A stretch of DNA of 64,000 nucleotides from Alitta virens (lineage: Eukaryota > Annelida > Polychaeta > Phyllodocida > Nereididae). The first letter of the stretch is position 1. Each line of letters opens with the position of its first letter. Below, piece after piece: positions 12,914-26,486 of the stretch. The stretch lies in assembly GCA_932294295.1 (NCBI GenBank), contig OW028575.1:15256058-15320057 (forward strand), given 5' to 3'. The notes under the pieces were generated by a model. It saw only the letters and a list, made by a program, of their open reading frames with translations, searched no databases and had not been told where the DNA came from. A program made the translations under genes and the position numbers.

Positions 12914-13599
12914 GCAGATGGAGGGCTTGACTAATTCGTCATTTGCAGGGTGAGAGAGTGACCCCAGAGGAGGCCTAGCTGCCCTTGGGGTGTTGAGGTC
13001 AGTTTGGTGTTAACCCCTGTCTAACTCTGCCCCACAGTAGTGACCAGGGATTTCCCCCACCACGATAAGCACCTGTAGTAACTGCCCACCTCAAATGCAG
13101 ATTACCATAACATCATTATTCACCCACACTTCCAACTGTGTCCTTGCTGTGGCAATGTAAACAGGGTTAGTTAAGGCATGAGCCATACCAGTGTCACGGT
13201 GACATCTATCTACAATCCACCAGGGGCATGCTTGTCGCAAAAAGACACCACCTGTGGGAATCTTCGGCATCATATTATCTCCAGGTTTCTCTTACTGAGA
13301 CGGCCAGTAACCTAGTCAAGACAAGTGTTCCGTTTCCTGTGCCCACTCTTTTTCACGAAAAAAAGAATGGACTTCCAGTAAGTTATGGATATATGTATGG
13401 GAAGGTGTGGACTCCAAACCTTATCATCTCATCAGTAGTACGTCTGCCCTTTGTGAAATTTCACCTGTCTCTGGCAGCTGCTCATAAGCTCAGACCAAAA
13501 ACATTGAAATTGAGATATTCGGTTTCCCAGAATTAACACAATTTATCAATTGAGTAGGGTAACTCAGCACCGCTGTGATGGAACTGTACTTAAAGCTTG

Positions 13600-13685
13600 G
13601 ATAAATTAGACCTCCAAGCCTAAAGCTTCTGGCCTGAAGCTAGTAAACTTGGATGAGCTGCTTGAGGCAGATGTAATGATGAACA
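13600..13685. repeat. Diverged dispersed repeat, copy 1
   Basis: Holds GGCCTGAAGCTAGTAAACTT and GAGGCAGATGTAATGATGA, which match GGTCTGAAGCTAAGCCAGCT and GAGGCAGACGTAATGATGA near 60.5 kb in the same order and spacing. No coding content and no terminal repeats seen. Confidence 0.4.
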
Positions 13686-13955
13686 TGTAAAACATTTCGA
13701 AAAAATCTAAAATACTTCATTCTGAAATGAGATATACCAAAGAGAGCTTTGCATTTTCGAAAACGATAATGCATATTAAAAATGTATTTATGCAAACTGC
13801 GTTACGTCTGCCATCAAATTAATTTAATTTGCAAAAGATTCACAAAATACAACCAACCTTCACATCCTCAACATCATCAATAAACATTTTAAAAGCATAT
13901 CGCACAACTACGAAGTGTACAATGCATATGTAAATTGTACAGTCGCTGTACTTAC

Positions 13956-14037
13956 TGTCTGAACAGCCCCAGCCCAGTCTCTGCTGTGAATATATTTGGG
14001 TAATTTGCTCATAATGAGCGTGTTGGACAATTACCAT
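13956..14037 (-). CDS. Candidate alternative first exon H (MVIVQHAHYEQITQIYSQQR...)
   Basis: An ATG at 14037 opens 27 codons and reaches a perfect donor (CAGACA then GTAAGTAC) in phase 1. The peptide begins MVIVQHAHYEQITQIYSQQR and ends LGWGCSD. It is less basic than the peptides of exons B and E. An internal CAG after TATTCA (TATATTCACAG) could instead act as an acceptor, making a shorter internal exon. The strong donor is the main evidence. The phase match to exon 8437-8555 has a one-in-three chance of being accidental, so this is a moderate candidate. Confidence 0.38.
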
Positions 14038-17000
14038 ATATGCACTGTCAGTCAGGTCATCAACAGCTTGTCATGATGATGTAGTTGTTCTCCTAATCAT
14101 CTTTCCGTATAATTGCACTTATTACCATAAATTGTGCACCAAAAGCATAACATGGTGCAGCCATAATCTCAGTAAATTGCACATAATTGACTGAGTAATA
14201 TCCTAAATCCATTCCTGTGGGTCAATGAATCACTGATCTGCTTAAATGGCTGTTTCCTCGGGAATTGTACATGTTGTATCGTGAACTTCAAGGTGAATGT
14301 GAGATCTCTGGAGGGAAAATTCAAAGACAAAAACACTACAGAAGAACCACGGCTCAAATGTCACTTGGGCTGATTCACCCGAGAGGAAACTAAAGTTTAC
14401 TGAAATGTTTTAGCATACTGCATCATCAAATGAATTGCAAAGGTCATGGCATCAATTCGACCCAAAAACACATGCGACAATATGACAAAATGGTGATGAA
14501 ACATACTATACATTTGGGACCCAAGCATACTCTTCGATTCGATTCGAATCATGTCATTGGCATATACACAGCTTTCCCTGTGTTAGCCAGCCTTGTGTAC
14601 ATTGCTTTGTGATCTTGTATATGGCTTAAATAAAATTATTTTTATTGAAAGTTTTAATTAGTGTCACCTCTGCAATAACCAAATTTAGCCGCCTAAGGTG
14701 ATTTTACCGAAGTCCTGACTATTTCATGCTGTCTACAGTGTAGTATGACTGAACCCACTCCCCAAATTGCAGTTTTAACTAACACGATCGTCAGGTTGAT
14801 CCAACAAGTCAGTCAGTCTTGGTCATTGTCTAGATATTGGTTAACGCTGACTAATTTGTAAGTCAAACTGCTAACTTTTTTTTTTGTCATTCTACACTCA
14901 GACAAAATTTCTAAAGAGTTACCAATTTTGACTGAAGCACATTTTCAGCGTAGTTACAAAAACCACACGAACAATCATCTATTGCCATGGCAGCACAATT
15001 AGATATTATGGGTTTATTAATCCATATTTCACCTGCACCAGAACACCCTGATTCTAACCTTAGTGATCCAACCCCCTAGTGTGTAAAAATAACTCTGTTA
15101 TTACCTAATAACAACGTTATTATTGATAAAAAATAATCGATAAATAAATGGGCCTTCCTTTGAACTGCCATGTTCATATCATTATGCCACCAAGGTTATC
15201 AAGAACCACTCAGGGAAACAGACTATGCCAGAAGTATGAACAGCAGAGATTGGCTGTTATTGTTGGATAACCAAGCAAGTTGCTTATGAGAAACTGCTCA
15301 ATGAAAGCTACAGTCATCATAGTGTTCAGTTACAGCTTGTGTTAACATCCGAGGTGTTGCAAACTTTGCATGTATGACTTCACTTCATCTGGCTGGCACA
15401 ACACTATAATCGGAGTATAATGCCACAATTAATTCATATACAATATTGATGTTAGTTTAAGCACTAAAATTAATGAGGTGTCTCTTATTTTCTAAAATTG
15501 GGCTATAGAGTGCTTTTCTTAATTTATTCTTTGTTTCACTAACATAAATTGCATTCACCTAATATATTGGATACATAAATATGAAAAAGTCGATTACAAG
15601 AGATTGAACAGAAGCTTGGTGGTATTATATGAGAAGAGTCACTGAAGAGTCACAGAAGACAGTCGATATGTTCTGTTTTATCAAGAAATCTATTATATCC
15701 CATGACTGAGTCTACAATGTATATCATATTCTTCGCAGTTCCGCAACTGATCTGACAGCGACATAGGCTAAACAGTTCCAAGCCTTGGGCAAACTTTCAT
15801 GGAGGGCAGGTTGGCGGACAGTCAGAAACAGAGGCCCAAGCCCTCTAGCTCAAAGGACCTCTGCTAGGGCCCTGATGACCTCTAGTTGTAGTCAGGGCAT
15901 CTGTGCATGACAGAGGTCAATTTCAGTTGACATCTGTCCTGTATGATGGAACCAAAGAAAAAAAAAACAGGCTAAAAATTTCAAAAGGTCGTTTGTTGGC
16001 ATCCATAGAAGTTACACACAAAACATCACAATGCACTTCCCTTACACTCTATGACCTTGGTAAGGTAGTGTGTACCTTTACCTTTTTGTGTAGTCTTTGT
16101 GGAATTTAACCTTTCTTAGTACACATCAATACGGTCATGTAACTTAATGGATACCAAATGGTATCCAGAAGGATCAAGAAAAAACTGATCGACAAAATAT
16201 TAGTTCAGGTTAAATTATGATGTGTTAAATTCAACAATTAGAGCTATATTAACCTTAACACGTGTCTCTCTATACTACTTAGCCAACGTAATTATTCACT
16301 TTAATGTCCCAGGGCAATTTGTAAATTGAAATATCCCCAAGACATGTGGTTATTAATAAGTATTATAGAAACTTTTTTTTAAACGAAAGGCAGATTTGTA
16401 AAAATTTACCAAGGTATAAAAAAATAAAAACCATCTCAAAACCGCATGAACCATATCAAAAAGAACTTTTTGTTAATTATCCATATTTCTGCCTGACTTC
16501 AAGAAAATGCACTATATCAGTCACATGGCAATCACGTGTCAGCAGGTGTTCTCGTGCCCTAGGCACTCCTAGATAGGTGTCATCCCTAGACTCGTGTCAT
16601 CCATGGTCATTAGATGACAGTGTTGTCAAAAGGTCTTGCCCAGGGCAATGTTGAAACTGCTCGAGTACTATGTTGATGTACATGGACAGGCGACAATGTC
16701 ATGTTTGAGTTCAGTATTTCTGCTCATACGTCTCATATGCCAGGGTCTAGCCAAGAGTGAGATTGGGGGGGGGGGGGGGGGGGGGGCTAAAGCTATGACG
16801 AACCGTCTTCCAAGAAGTCGAACAAAAGAGATATGGTTCTCGAAGTCGGTAAAATACATTTTCAAATTGTTTAGAAGAGTTCTTTTTTTTTTCTTTCATC
16901 TGTTTTTGGTGATACATCTATATTGTCACGGTGTTTGTTGCTGATTTACGCCAGTTATATTAAAGATTCTCATTTTTGTATTATTTAAATTTAATCTTTA

Positions 17001-18193
17001 TTTATACCTTGGTAATGACAGTCTGCCTTTAAGGGAGCAAGAGTAAAAAAAACAAAATTGTATCCGTCGTCATACATAGGTCTTATACGTGATAGTGTGA
17101 ACGCCCCTTTAGTGCAGCTAAATCCAGACATGATGAGGCTGTCAGGTTGAGTGCTTCCCCTTTTGGACATTATGCTCAATGCAACATGCAATAATTTGGG
17201 GAAAATTTCCCATTTTGTATTCTGGCATTATGCTAAATCTGATTCCACCGACAGAGATTAATTTTTTTACCCATGTATTAATTACACAGAATCATTGTCG
17301 TCATCAGTATGAATAATTAGGGCCACGAATAATCTATAATGGGGAGGCATGATTTATTGCATACCTGGGAACACAATTAAGTACATGATTTATGTGTCAA
17401 TAAAATAGATGGTAACAAAACGTAAATGCAAAAATAGGAATAATTCTCATTTGAAATATGAATGCACAGTGTGTTTTGTTATTATGTCTATTTTAAACCC
17501 ATAATAGTAATTCAAGAAAATACAGTGAAGTCTTGCAACATAGACAGATAATAGAGATAGGGAAAGTGCAGCCCTCTAGGCCGTTAACGAGGGTTGATTG
17601 ATGAGGTGACAGAGAGGAGGAGTCTACCCCAATATTGAATAAACTAAATCATCATTGGTCTAAATTAGCCAAGCAGGCATGTCCCTCATGTGCGTCAGAA
17701 TTCGCAGAATGAGGGCCGTGCAGCAAAGCTTGTATTTTTCGTGGTATTCTACGGTTTTACAGCCATCCTACCTATATCAGTCTATTCTATACTGGAAAAA
17801 AATGAGTACACTGCTAAACCTGACACGATGTTATTTTTCCATAATCATCATTTTCATGCAACGAATCGGCAATTTGAACTTCTGCCTCTTAAATATTTTT
17901 AGCGTTAACACTGACTTAGATAAAAGCCAAATTATCTATTTTGATGTGAAATGGTGATAGTATACACTGATGCGTTTATGTTGTCCAAACTGAATATTTA
18001 TTAGCCTGTTGCAAAATAAAACGAATAATTAAAGGACTGCTGCCAGGCTAGGTCTTAATAGGGAGGTTCTACTGCAGAAAGAACGACATTATATAATTCA
18101 ATCTCCAAATTGAAAACTGTCAATATGCAGACATTCATATACATGACACCACATGTCGCGTCATGCAAATGACATGCGCAGACAGATACTCAC
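14038..18193. other. No gene recognised; probable intron
   Basis: AT-rich with the 22-G run. An octamer ATGCAAAT lies at 18163-18170, just inside the intron after exon 18194-18266. Confidence 0.6.
16765..16786. repeat. Poly-G run of 22
   Basis: An uninterrupted G tract, the longest homopolymer seen. Prone to length error in sequencing. Confidence 0.9.
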
Positions 18194-18266
18194 CAGTCGA
18201 GAGAATGTACGACAGGAAACTGGGTTTCTTCTTTAATCGTTGAGAAAGCAATCTTTTGAGCGCCAT
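18194..18266 (-). CDS. Alternative first coding exon E (MALKRLLSQRLKKKPSFLSY...)
   Basis: An ATG at 18266 in a strong context (CCCCCCAGATGGCG) opens 24 codons and ends in phase 1 at a near-perfect donor (GACTG then GTGAGTATC). The peptide MALKRLLSQRLKKKPSFLSY, then ILST, is short, very basic and amphipathic, reminiscent of N-terminal membrane-association or targeting leaders on alternative isoforms (analogy only). Upstream of the ATG are two ETS-type sites (see 18287-18315), consistent with a local promoter. The sequence around the ATG also resembles a YY1 start-site motif (ATGGCG). Phase-1 exit fits the acceptor of exon 8437-8555 about 9.6 kb away, with a Gly junction codon. The C-rich stretch before the ATG could alternatively be an acceptor, making this an internal exon. 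Confidence 0.6.
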
Positions 18267-18286
18267 CTGGGGGGCAAAATAATTCT

Positions 18287-18315
18287 ATTTCCGGTTGCCT
18301 AACACACTTCCTGTT
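18287..18315 (-). promoter_or_regulatory. Pair of ETS-type binding sites upstream of exon E
   Basis: Reading the minus strand, ACAGGAAGTG (18305-18315) and AACCGGAAAT (18287-18296) both carry the GGAA core in good ETS context, about 20-50 bases upstream of the ATG at 18266. ETS-site pairs close to start sites are typical of TATA-less promoters. Motif matches by eye only. Confidence 0.35.
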
Positions 18316-21300
18316 TTACATCCAGTTGTGTAATCCTATCCTTTAAGCAAGACTTTAATCCTTTCAGTGAAAAGTATTCAGTATGGGATCAAATTAAGAT
18401 TCCCAGGAACTCGTGATTTTCTCCATAAGACACGTAATAGAACAGGTCTACATAGCCCTCTCTCCCTGTAATTATCAATTATATTAGCACACCAAGAATG
18501 TTTAATATCCATGAATGAAATTTCATAATCTTCTCCCAATGTAACCACAGCTGGAATCTCATAAAATCATGTCGTTGGGGAATTTAGTTGTAATATTACT
18601 AAAATTACCTGACAACCTAAAATGCACTTCAATATTGTACGTGCTTCTGACCATGGTCAAAATAAATGTATGTCTGAAGCCTTCAGAGAACATTAGACTA
18701 AAAAGAGTGCTACTTCAAGCATGCACAACATTTTTGTCACTCCAAAATGATTCAATCATGAGTAACTCATGCAGTATGGTTTTTAAATACTATCCTATTT
18801 AATCCAGTAAGCTCATGTATATTTGTTTTCTATTCCAGTGCATCCAAGATGGCCTCCAGTTACATTTACTGTAGCAAAAATATTTATATAATAGCTTAAA
18901 ATGCACTATAAATATGGAAATATTAGCACCAATACTGATTCTAGTTCATTGGAATCCTTTGCTAACTGCACAGAAAATGTATGATGGGTGTGCATATTCC
19001 ACACAGCTAGCTGATGTGAATTTCAGATGCAAAATGAAATTTTCAATGGCCATAGTATTTGGCAAAATTTCACCTGGGATGTCACCACAAACTTAACTGT
19101 ACATAATCCAATTACTATAAAAAATACAGATGTGTCAAGATTAAATTGATGTTATTCCATTGAATCTGAGAGGCAAAATGAATTCCCACTGACCAGAACC
19201 AGTGCTAGCCAGGCATCAACTATGCACAGCGTGTCCCCTGGCATTATTGGGCAATCATTAGGACATCTGCCAAGTGTTTGGATGTCCATATAGAATACTG
19301 GCCATGTCATGAGAGGGACATTAACCTAAACACGACCACCTTGGTTACACACATATAGCCCAGTGTCAATCTAGGTAATGACTTAATTGTTTACAATGAA
19401 CTGACTTGTGTCCACAGCACATGTCTGCCACGCTTCAAAAATGCTACATGAATATGCTATACAGAACGCAGATTATGGCCAGATGATTGCTATGGTCATC
19501 CCAAATGGAATGTGCACATATGGAATGTTGAATGTTTGTCAACATCAAGTAGGATAGTCGAGAGTTGGAGTTTACAACTAGAGGTAAATCATTGTATTCA
19601 CTGTAAGGCCAGAGATTTACATTATTTGCAACGTCTTAATTTAAATTCACACCCTAAAGAGAGCGAGAGAAAAAAATGCTCCAAGATAAACCACCTGTTG
19701 CCTCATATACAGTTGCTGTAGAAATTTACATTTTGGCCCAATAGCTTCCATCAAATAATGTTTTCACTATAAATATAGAATTTTTTTTTTCAAGTATGCA
19801 ATGCTTTATTATGTTAATAACATACTTTTCGAGAGGTGCTGTATACAGCGTGTTGCCGTCTATAGCATATTGACGGTCAGTTGTATGGCAAAACCCTTTC
19901 TATCATACCACACTGTCCTGCACTGAAAATGTGCAACACAGGAAATTTGTAAGCGGTGAAAAGTAATACATCACTGATGAAACTTTTTCTCCCGGCCATT
20001 GAATAACAAATTTGGCAATATGTAACCATGGGAGATTAGGTCGAGAGAACGATGGCAGTGATACCGGAGTTACGCAACACACGCCTGGTATTTCCCGACA
20101 GGCGTCCAAGACGTTCTCAAACATGACGTAATTACGTGGCCACTTGGTCATGTGACCCACTCCTAGGATTTCCCAGAATGCAATGTCCCTAGGATTTCTG
20201 ACGTCACGGGGCGGCATCAATTAACGTAGGACCGAGCAATAGACAAGATAAAAGCCCGTTTACATCACATCTCCAGGCAAGCAAATGTTTGTTTACAGCC
20301 AATGTATGGACATACGTCGGGGAAATATTGCGCGGGAAATTGTCTTTTGTGCTGCTTGTGTCGTCTGCTCGCCCATCTAATCATTAACAGGAAAAGCTTT
20401 GTTCGTCAATGTTGCTAAACATAGGAATTAAAAAAGAAAAACGAAAAAGAAAACCCGACATAGACAGGAAAAACATGTTTAGGTCTGGAAACATTAATTT
20501 TATGGCGGACTGCTGACAATTTTACGGAAGTTTGTTTTTTCGTTTGGGCAACAAAATACCAACTGAGGTCAGTTATAGTAAAAGTGAGGTAGCCATCGAC
20601 ACCATTCCAGTCATTTGTTATCGGAACTCATTTCCATAGCAACTGCCACCGGAAGCAGAGTTACCTCATTTGCATATCTGGGCAACGTTCTCGTTACGTT
20701 CTGGGGCGATAAAGTGGACGTCGTCAGCAGCAAATTGTGCGTAATGCTCAGGAACCAATCTCTTACGCTGTACATGCAAGACCCTTTCCCTCATTTTTTA
20801 CGCTTTATTGTCATTTTTCCCCTATATGTCTCCATACTCTTTTAACAGTGATCTACAGCCATCCAGGGACCTAGTGGAATTGGGCCAATGAATTCCGTGC
20901 AAAATGTATACAGAAAAGGCAAAAATAAGGAAATATCAGGCGAGTATTTGTAAACAAAGTGTTTGGCTAGAGCATTCATCATTCTGATAGACTATGGACA
21001 GAACAAAGTGTTGTTTAAAAGCATTGAAGAGCGTCAAGCCATGGGATCCCTGCTATTTTGTCATGTATCATGTCCAGACACTGTCTGTTGACTTCTAATT
21101 TTTCATCCTTTCGCAGCAAAAAAGGTTTAATGAAAAAATCAAGGTGGCATGATTAACGCGAGTAAGTGAATAAATTATATGAATCACAATCACATTAGGA
21201 ATTCGATGTTACTGTGGCATATCCTTTTTCGATTTCAGTTATAAATGAATTCAATTTTAGTGAAACATCTGTAAAGACCACATAAATGATTCTTTCATTT

Positions 21301-24300
21301 AATCATCATTTATTTTCTGTGGATAACCACGCGACATAAAATTGTAAGCAGAATTCCCATGAGAGTTCCAGAATTCGAGATGGTGTTAAATGTGTGCCAC
21401 TAACCGTTATGCATGGGAATTTGGTGTTCCGCTGTTGGAATAGGTTTCACTTTTAAAACTGACTATACAAAAACTATTGTGGTCAAAAATGAAGTTTACA
21501 ATCACGTGGATTTGCAGCGGAATGAAGGAATTCCATCAATTTGCTTTCCTTGGCCAGTTCCGAGGACTGAAATGTTCCTTGCAACGGAAAGCAAGCACTG
21601 GAAACTGGCCAAGCTACAAGATCGAGGAATGAAATCAAGCGAAGTACACCCACTTGACCTTAAGCAGTAAGGCCGTTCGGTTTTAGTGTCCAGCATAACC
21701 ACCAGGAGGACAAGGGTTAACATAGGTCATTGATGACGTCACATACCCAGTAACTGGTGACAAGTTCTCCATAAATACCCCATAAGATGACATGTGAACT
21801 TGCGTCCTACATTCTATTAATAGCCGTCTTAAGACATAAAATATTACTTCAAGCATAAGTTACTCAACTCTTGAGATTGTTTTTAATTTTTTGCATATTT
21901 AACAATAACAACCCATTGATTTGACAGTTCAAAAGGCCATAATAATTTTAAAATATCCTTGGCAGGGCTAAAAATAGCCGTGAACTGGGTGGGATAAGTC
22001 AGCCTCGACAACTTAGCCTTGGAAGAATTGAGCGACCATCCCATAATCAGCTGGCTTCAAAACAGAATGGCCGATCCGCAGATCTACACTCTTTAATGTT
22101 TTATCAATCATTGCAGTTTGCTCTGAGAAAAATAAAGTGTACAAGGTTTTTTTGTCTCATCTGCTTATATTCAACTACAAGGCTGGTAGGACTGCCTTGA
22201 AATAAAGCATATTGGACACTACTCAAGTTTCAAATTGCTTCAACAAAGCTGATGATTTGGAAAGCTAGGCCAACATTTAATTGTGGAATCAATTCTCATT
22301 AAATCTTTCTGCGCCTCAGTCTCTATAAAAGGTGATGATAAATAAATTTTGCTGGTTGGAGACTCATGGAGAGTCGAGTAAGATTTGCTAAAATAATTGT
22401 CTGAATAATCTCTCCTGATTTTCTGCCTGGTAAATGGCAACAACCTCAACAACCTTGATGACTAACGGATATTGCCTCTTGAAAAAATCTTGGGATCTGC
22501 CAAAGACCCAATGACAAACACTAATTTTACGTGAAGAGAGAAATTGCAAACTTAAATCACAACTCTGTGACCTGGACCTCTAGCAGCGGAAGTGCAATGC
22601 TCTGATCCAGCCTGTAGTCTATTATGGGATGCCGGCTTTTCACAATGGGAGACCTTGGAACACTAAAACAATGGAGGAAGGCATCCAAGTTATCAACGGC
22701 TAAAAATGTGCACAACTTGTGAATTGATGGAAAAGTTTGAGGAATATGCAGTGATGTAAGACTCCATTTTGTAATTTGTTATGGAGCATGACATTGGCTC
22801 AAACGTACACATCTGTTGAAAATTTACTTGGCTTATTAAACAATCTTTCTGCACTTTTTTCCTTTCTCTTTTGCGAAATTGCCATGAACACCAAGTAGAA
22901 AGTACTTAAGACTAAAAATACATAGTGAGTGCCAACTAATCTAAAATTAGCCTCCAATCAAAAAGTCAGATACTCCTATGCGAGATTGTGGGGATCACCT
23001 GGGATTGAAAAGAGATAAATTGCATCCATGATAAGGACAGTTAATGCCATTAATGGATGAATGCAAGATCTAAACTGATACCCAAAAGTCAGTTGGTGCA
23101 ATGTGCTATGAGGACTTATCTACTCCCACGAAACTGCACCAGAATACAAGTCAGTTATTGACTGGCTTCATAAATTGAATTAATTGATCCCACTAATTCG
23201 AGCACAATGCATCTGCAAGGAAGATAGTCTTCCCTAACTTGGAGCTAGTCAGCATGAATGCTTATGATTTTCGCCTACACAAAACATCCAGTCAAATTAC
23301 ATGCCACAAAAAATGAACATGGCCTAGACATGACTACAACATCATCAATAAAACATTAATATATAACATAACAACCATTACCTAATTTGGCATACAGTAT
23401 AAAGCAATTATGATTGACAACTCTTTCCACTACAATGGTTTCTTCATCTTTTTTTGCAACCATTTGAGTTTTTCGAGCAGTTCATTTGTGAAAGATCTTC
23501 AAAAAGGTGAAAAATATGGCCGCCCCTTTCTCACACTTTTTCACAGGGATGTAACTAACAAACCGACGACTGCAGGTTTAGCAATTACATTTCTTCTGCA
23601 GTTTCATTTGGGCCTGTAGGGGGGAGGGGGTAGGGGGTTGTTACAGGGTGTTACCCTTTGGCTCATACCCTCGTGCGAGTGCAGGTGTTCAGCCAGGAGC
23701 ACCAGTCAGGTGGGAGAGAAGTCTGACTTCTAACATCACACGAGCGAAAGTTACGATCCGTACCAGGTACTAGGTGCTACTGTGGCTAACTACGTTGTGT
23801 CTGACGCACCAGACAGGCTTTTAAATAAGAAATAAAGATGTAAAAATACTAAAATATCTAGATTTCCAGACAACCACAAACCTGCATCTCTTCTCTTTTC
23901 TGTCCCTACACAGTATAATGAGTATAATGTTAACCCCTCAAGCTTGCAAACCTAACTACTCATAGTTTCAGACTATCGTTATAATTTCAATCTTCATCTC
24001 AGCCAGTTACAAAGCAGACAGCAAATTGGCCGTGCTACTTCACATATGCAGACTGGTAAAATAAAACTTGACTGCACCAAGACATGAGCTTGTCAAGACA
24101 TATTAAGCCTAACTTCTCTTTATAACTCTCATCTTGTCTCATATTTTGACTTCTTGGCTCACATCATTGTCGCTCTAAACCTAAATATGAAATGAAGAGA
24201 ATGAAAATCCGGGGCCAAACAAATTGGCAGCCCTGCAGGATCATACGCCTGCACCTGATGACTCCTGAGGAAGCCACTGCAGGTCCATGCTTGCATCACT

Positions 24301-26069
24301 GCACTTTCCCAAGGTCCTATCTACGTCATAGTAGCAGATAACAATGGACTGTTTGCTGCACCTGCCACTAGGGGCTCTGTCGTCCTTGCAGTTGCTAGGA
24401 AACGTGCTTTTCACTCACTCTCTCGGCGTGTTAGGAGTATGTCCGTTGTTGCAAGCTACCATGTAATTGGGTCCTTGGCTCTCCCTACTCCCCCCATATC
24501 ACTTGCATGCAGCCTAATTGCAAAAGGTTCACAGCCATGGAATCAGCACACTGCATCATTCTGCTTCATTTTGGGGTCTACTCTCATCTCATCATTCATA
24601 TATTATTCACTGTTCGACCAAGTTCTGTAGATTGCAAGTGTGCTCTATCACATTTTGTCGTACACATAGATCTTTTTTTGCAAAAATAATTCAAGGAGAA
24701 TATACACACGCTGTCATCCAACCATTCGTTATTTCATTTCGTTTCTTTATGCACCTTGAATTTTTCATGAGTAAAGACTGGGTAATATGAAGGAAATCTC
24801 TATCCCACGGTAGAACAGTTGCAAGGAGCTTTCAGCTTTCATGCAAACAAGGTAATAGAGGAGCTCCTTTAGGTACTCCCTGAGGAATGGTCCAATAACA
24901 AATGAGCACAAACAAAGAACAGGACAGGAAGACAAGAGGAAGACAGCTGAGCTCCTCCTGACGAAAGAGGTGTCATGTATGGAGGCAGAGGCATGCAAGC
25001 CAAAGAGATGGACCTTTAGAACCCACAGGATGACCTACAAGAGATTGACCTAGCCGGGGTCCCGCACGGACCTTATTGTCATCCAAAACCACCTTAAATC
25101 CTCATCCAGGGACCTGGGGGCACCTCGTGTCAACCTACTTTATCATCTCCACCCAACAATAGGTTCTGATGTAGGTATCCTTATGCAATTTGATTTGCAT
25201 CATGTAAAACGAATGAGATAGCTAAACCAGAGCTTGACAAGTAGATTCTCAGCCGAGATTGATACTAAGAAATGCATGGTAAAACATTGAGAGCACTATT
25301 GGCATCCTCATTGAGAGTCCTGCCTCTGACGTATACAATGAATACATAAGACAAGGGATGTTGTGGATGCTAAAAATAGCCTGCTCATCACCCTGCTGCT
25401 GCTGCTGAGGCAACCCGTCGTTGTTAAATCGCAGCCAGAGGGGGGAAGTGACAATATTGCTGATATACACCATGGCATGGCAAACCAGAGTCATCTTCCA
25501 ATAGATATGCGTGAAGAAATGACCAGCCTGCTTGACCCCATGTGACCACGCCTTGCAAACCTACAAGGCTATGCAAGATACCCTGCAGCATATATGCAGT
25601 AATTGCCCTGCACAATGGCTCTGCATCAGCAGCAGCTTCATCTGTCATCCTGCTGTCATATGATCTAAATAACCCCGGATAGGCAATACTTATACTCTCA
25701 TGCAATCATTGATGCAATTGCCGTAGACTAAATGACCTTTTTTAGAATCGAGTGCATGCTAAATATTAGTTCTTTATTGGATAACACACAGACATAGGGA
25801 CTGCTACATTTTCTTTGCTTGATTCCAGTCTCTCTCCATCACCAGTTGTTTGCCAACTGCTTACAAAGAAAGGCTGGAGGGAAATAAACACAGTGCCAAC
25901 AATAGCTGCACCACTGGTCCCTATAGTTAAGCTTGTTTAACAAGAGTTATCCGCTGGAGCTACTGCTTTGGTGCTGCCACCCTAGCTGTTGGTGGCAGCA
26001 AGCTTAAAGCACTAAGCCTCATCCCTAGAAATCACTCCCTCAGTGTAGGAGTTCAGGAGAGCAAAAGGC
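18316..26069. other. No gene recognised; CpG-richer patch at 20.0-20.8 kb
   Basis: Mostly AT-rich. Around 20030-20760 CpG is visibly more frequent, with TGACGTCA (20199), TCATGTGACC (20149), GCGCGGGAAA (E2F-like, 20331) and ATTTGCAT (20669). It could be an unassigned promoter or enhancer; no exon start was convincing there. Confidence 0.45.
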
Positions 26070-26486
26070 TCAGAGCATCAGAATCATCAAACCACCAAGC
26101 ACCGAAACCACCAAGCACCCAAAGCACACATGAGCAGTACCAAAGCCAGTGAACAGTGGGCTGATTTGTGGGTTAGCATCTACGTCAATGGTAGCCTGAA
26201 AGAGGTCACAAGAACATGCAGCCATGCTGCTGTTGTAGCCATGCTGTTGTAGTAGCCATGCTGTTGTAGCCATGATGTTGTTGTAGCCATGCTGTTGTAG
26301 CCATGCTGTTGTAGTAGCCATGCTGCTGTTGTAGCCATGCTGTTGTAGTAGCCATGCTGTTTTAGCCATGCTGTTGTAGCCAGTGTTAGGCATATTAATG
26401 ATGGCATTCAATGATGCACTGCCAGAATGCACCGACAGCACCAATGTCACAGCCACTGCCAAGGCAGCAACAGCACTAGTTGACAT
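26070..26486 (-). other. Repeat-bearing ORF of 138 codons, coding status doubtful
   Basis: The longest stop-free frame in the window lies here (open to 26693, but its first ATG followed by a plausible signal peptide is at 26486). From that ATG the translation begins MSTSAVAALAVAVTLVLSVH, a good hydrophobic signal-like segment followed by SGSAS. It then runs through QQHGYNSSMATTTAW-type repeats made by a minisatellite, and ends with a second hydrophobic stretch (CLVVSVLGGLMILML). That layout would suit a small secreted or membrane-anchored repeat protein. Against this, the repeat is stop-free in another frame too (26180-26407), there is no promoter or splice support, and a lack of stops in a short tandem repeat inflates ORF length. 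I lean towards non-coding. Confidence 0.2.
26218..26385. repeat. Minisatellite, about 10 units of GTAGCCATGCTGTT(GTA)
   Basis: Ten occurrences of GCCATG in units of 15, 18 or 21 bp, all multiples of three. It keeps several frames open on the minus strand and produces the QQHGYNS-type protein repeats noted for 26070-26486. Confidence 0.85.

Larger units (their letters stand above)
10885..13955. other. No gene recognised
   Basis: Triplet-rich DNA near 11.14-11.25 kb, the TAGGA microsatellite and a 17-bp tandem repeat. Open frames are short and lack splice or start support. Confidence 0.6.

Noticed and set aside
16636..16944. Plus and minus frames across the 22-G run (poly-Gly or poly-Pro)
   Set aside because: Openness comes from the homopolymer.
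19903..20220. 105-codon minus-strand frame
   Set aside because: Lies in the CpG-richer patch but lacks start context, splice sites and any motif.
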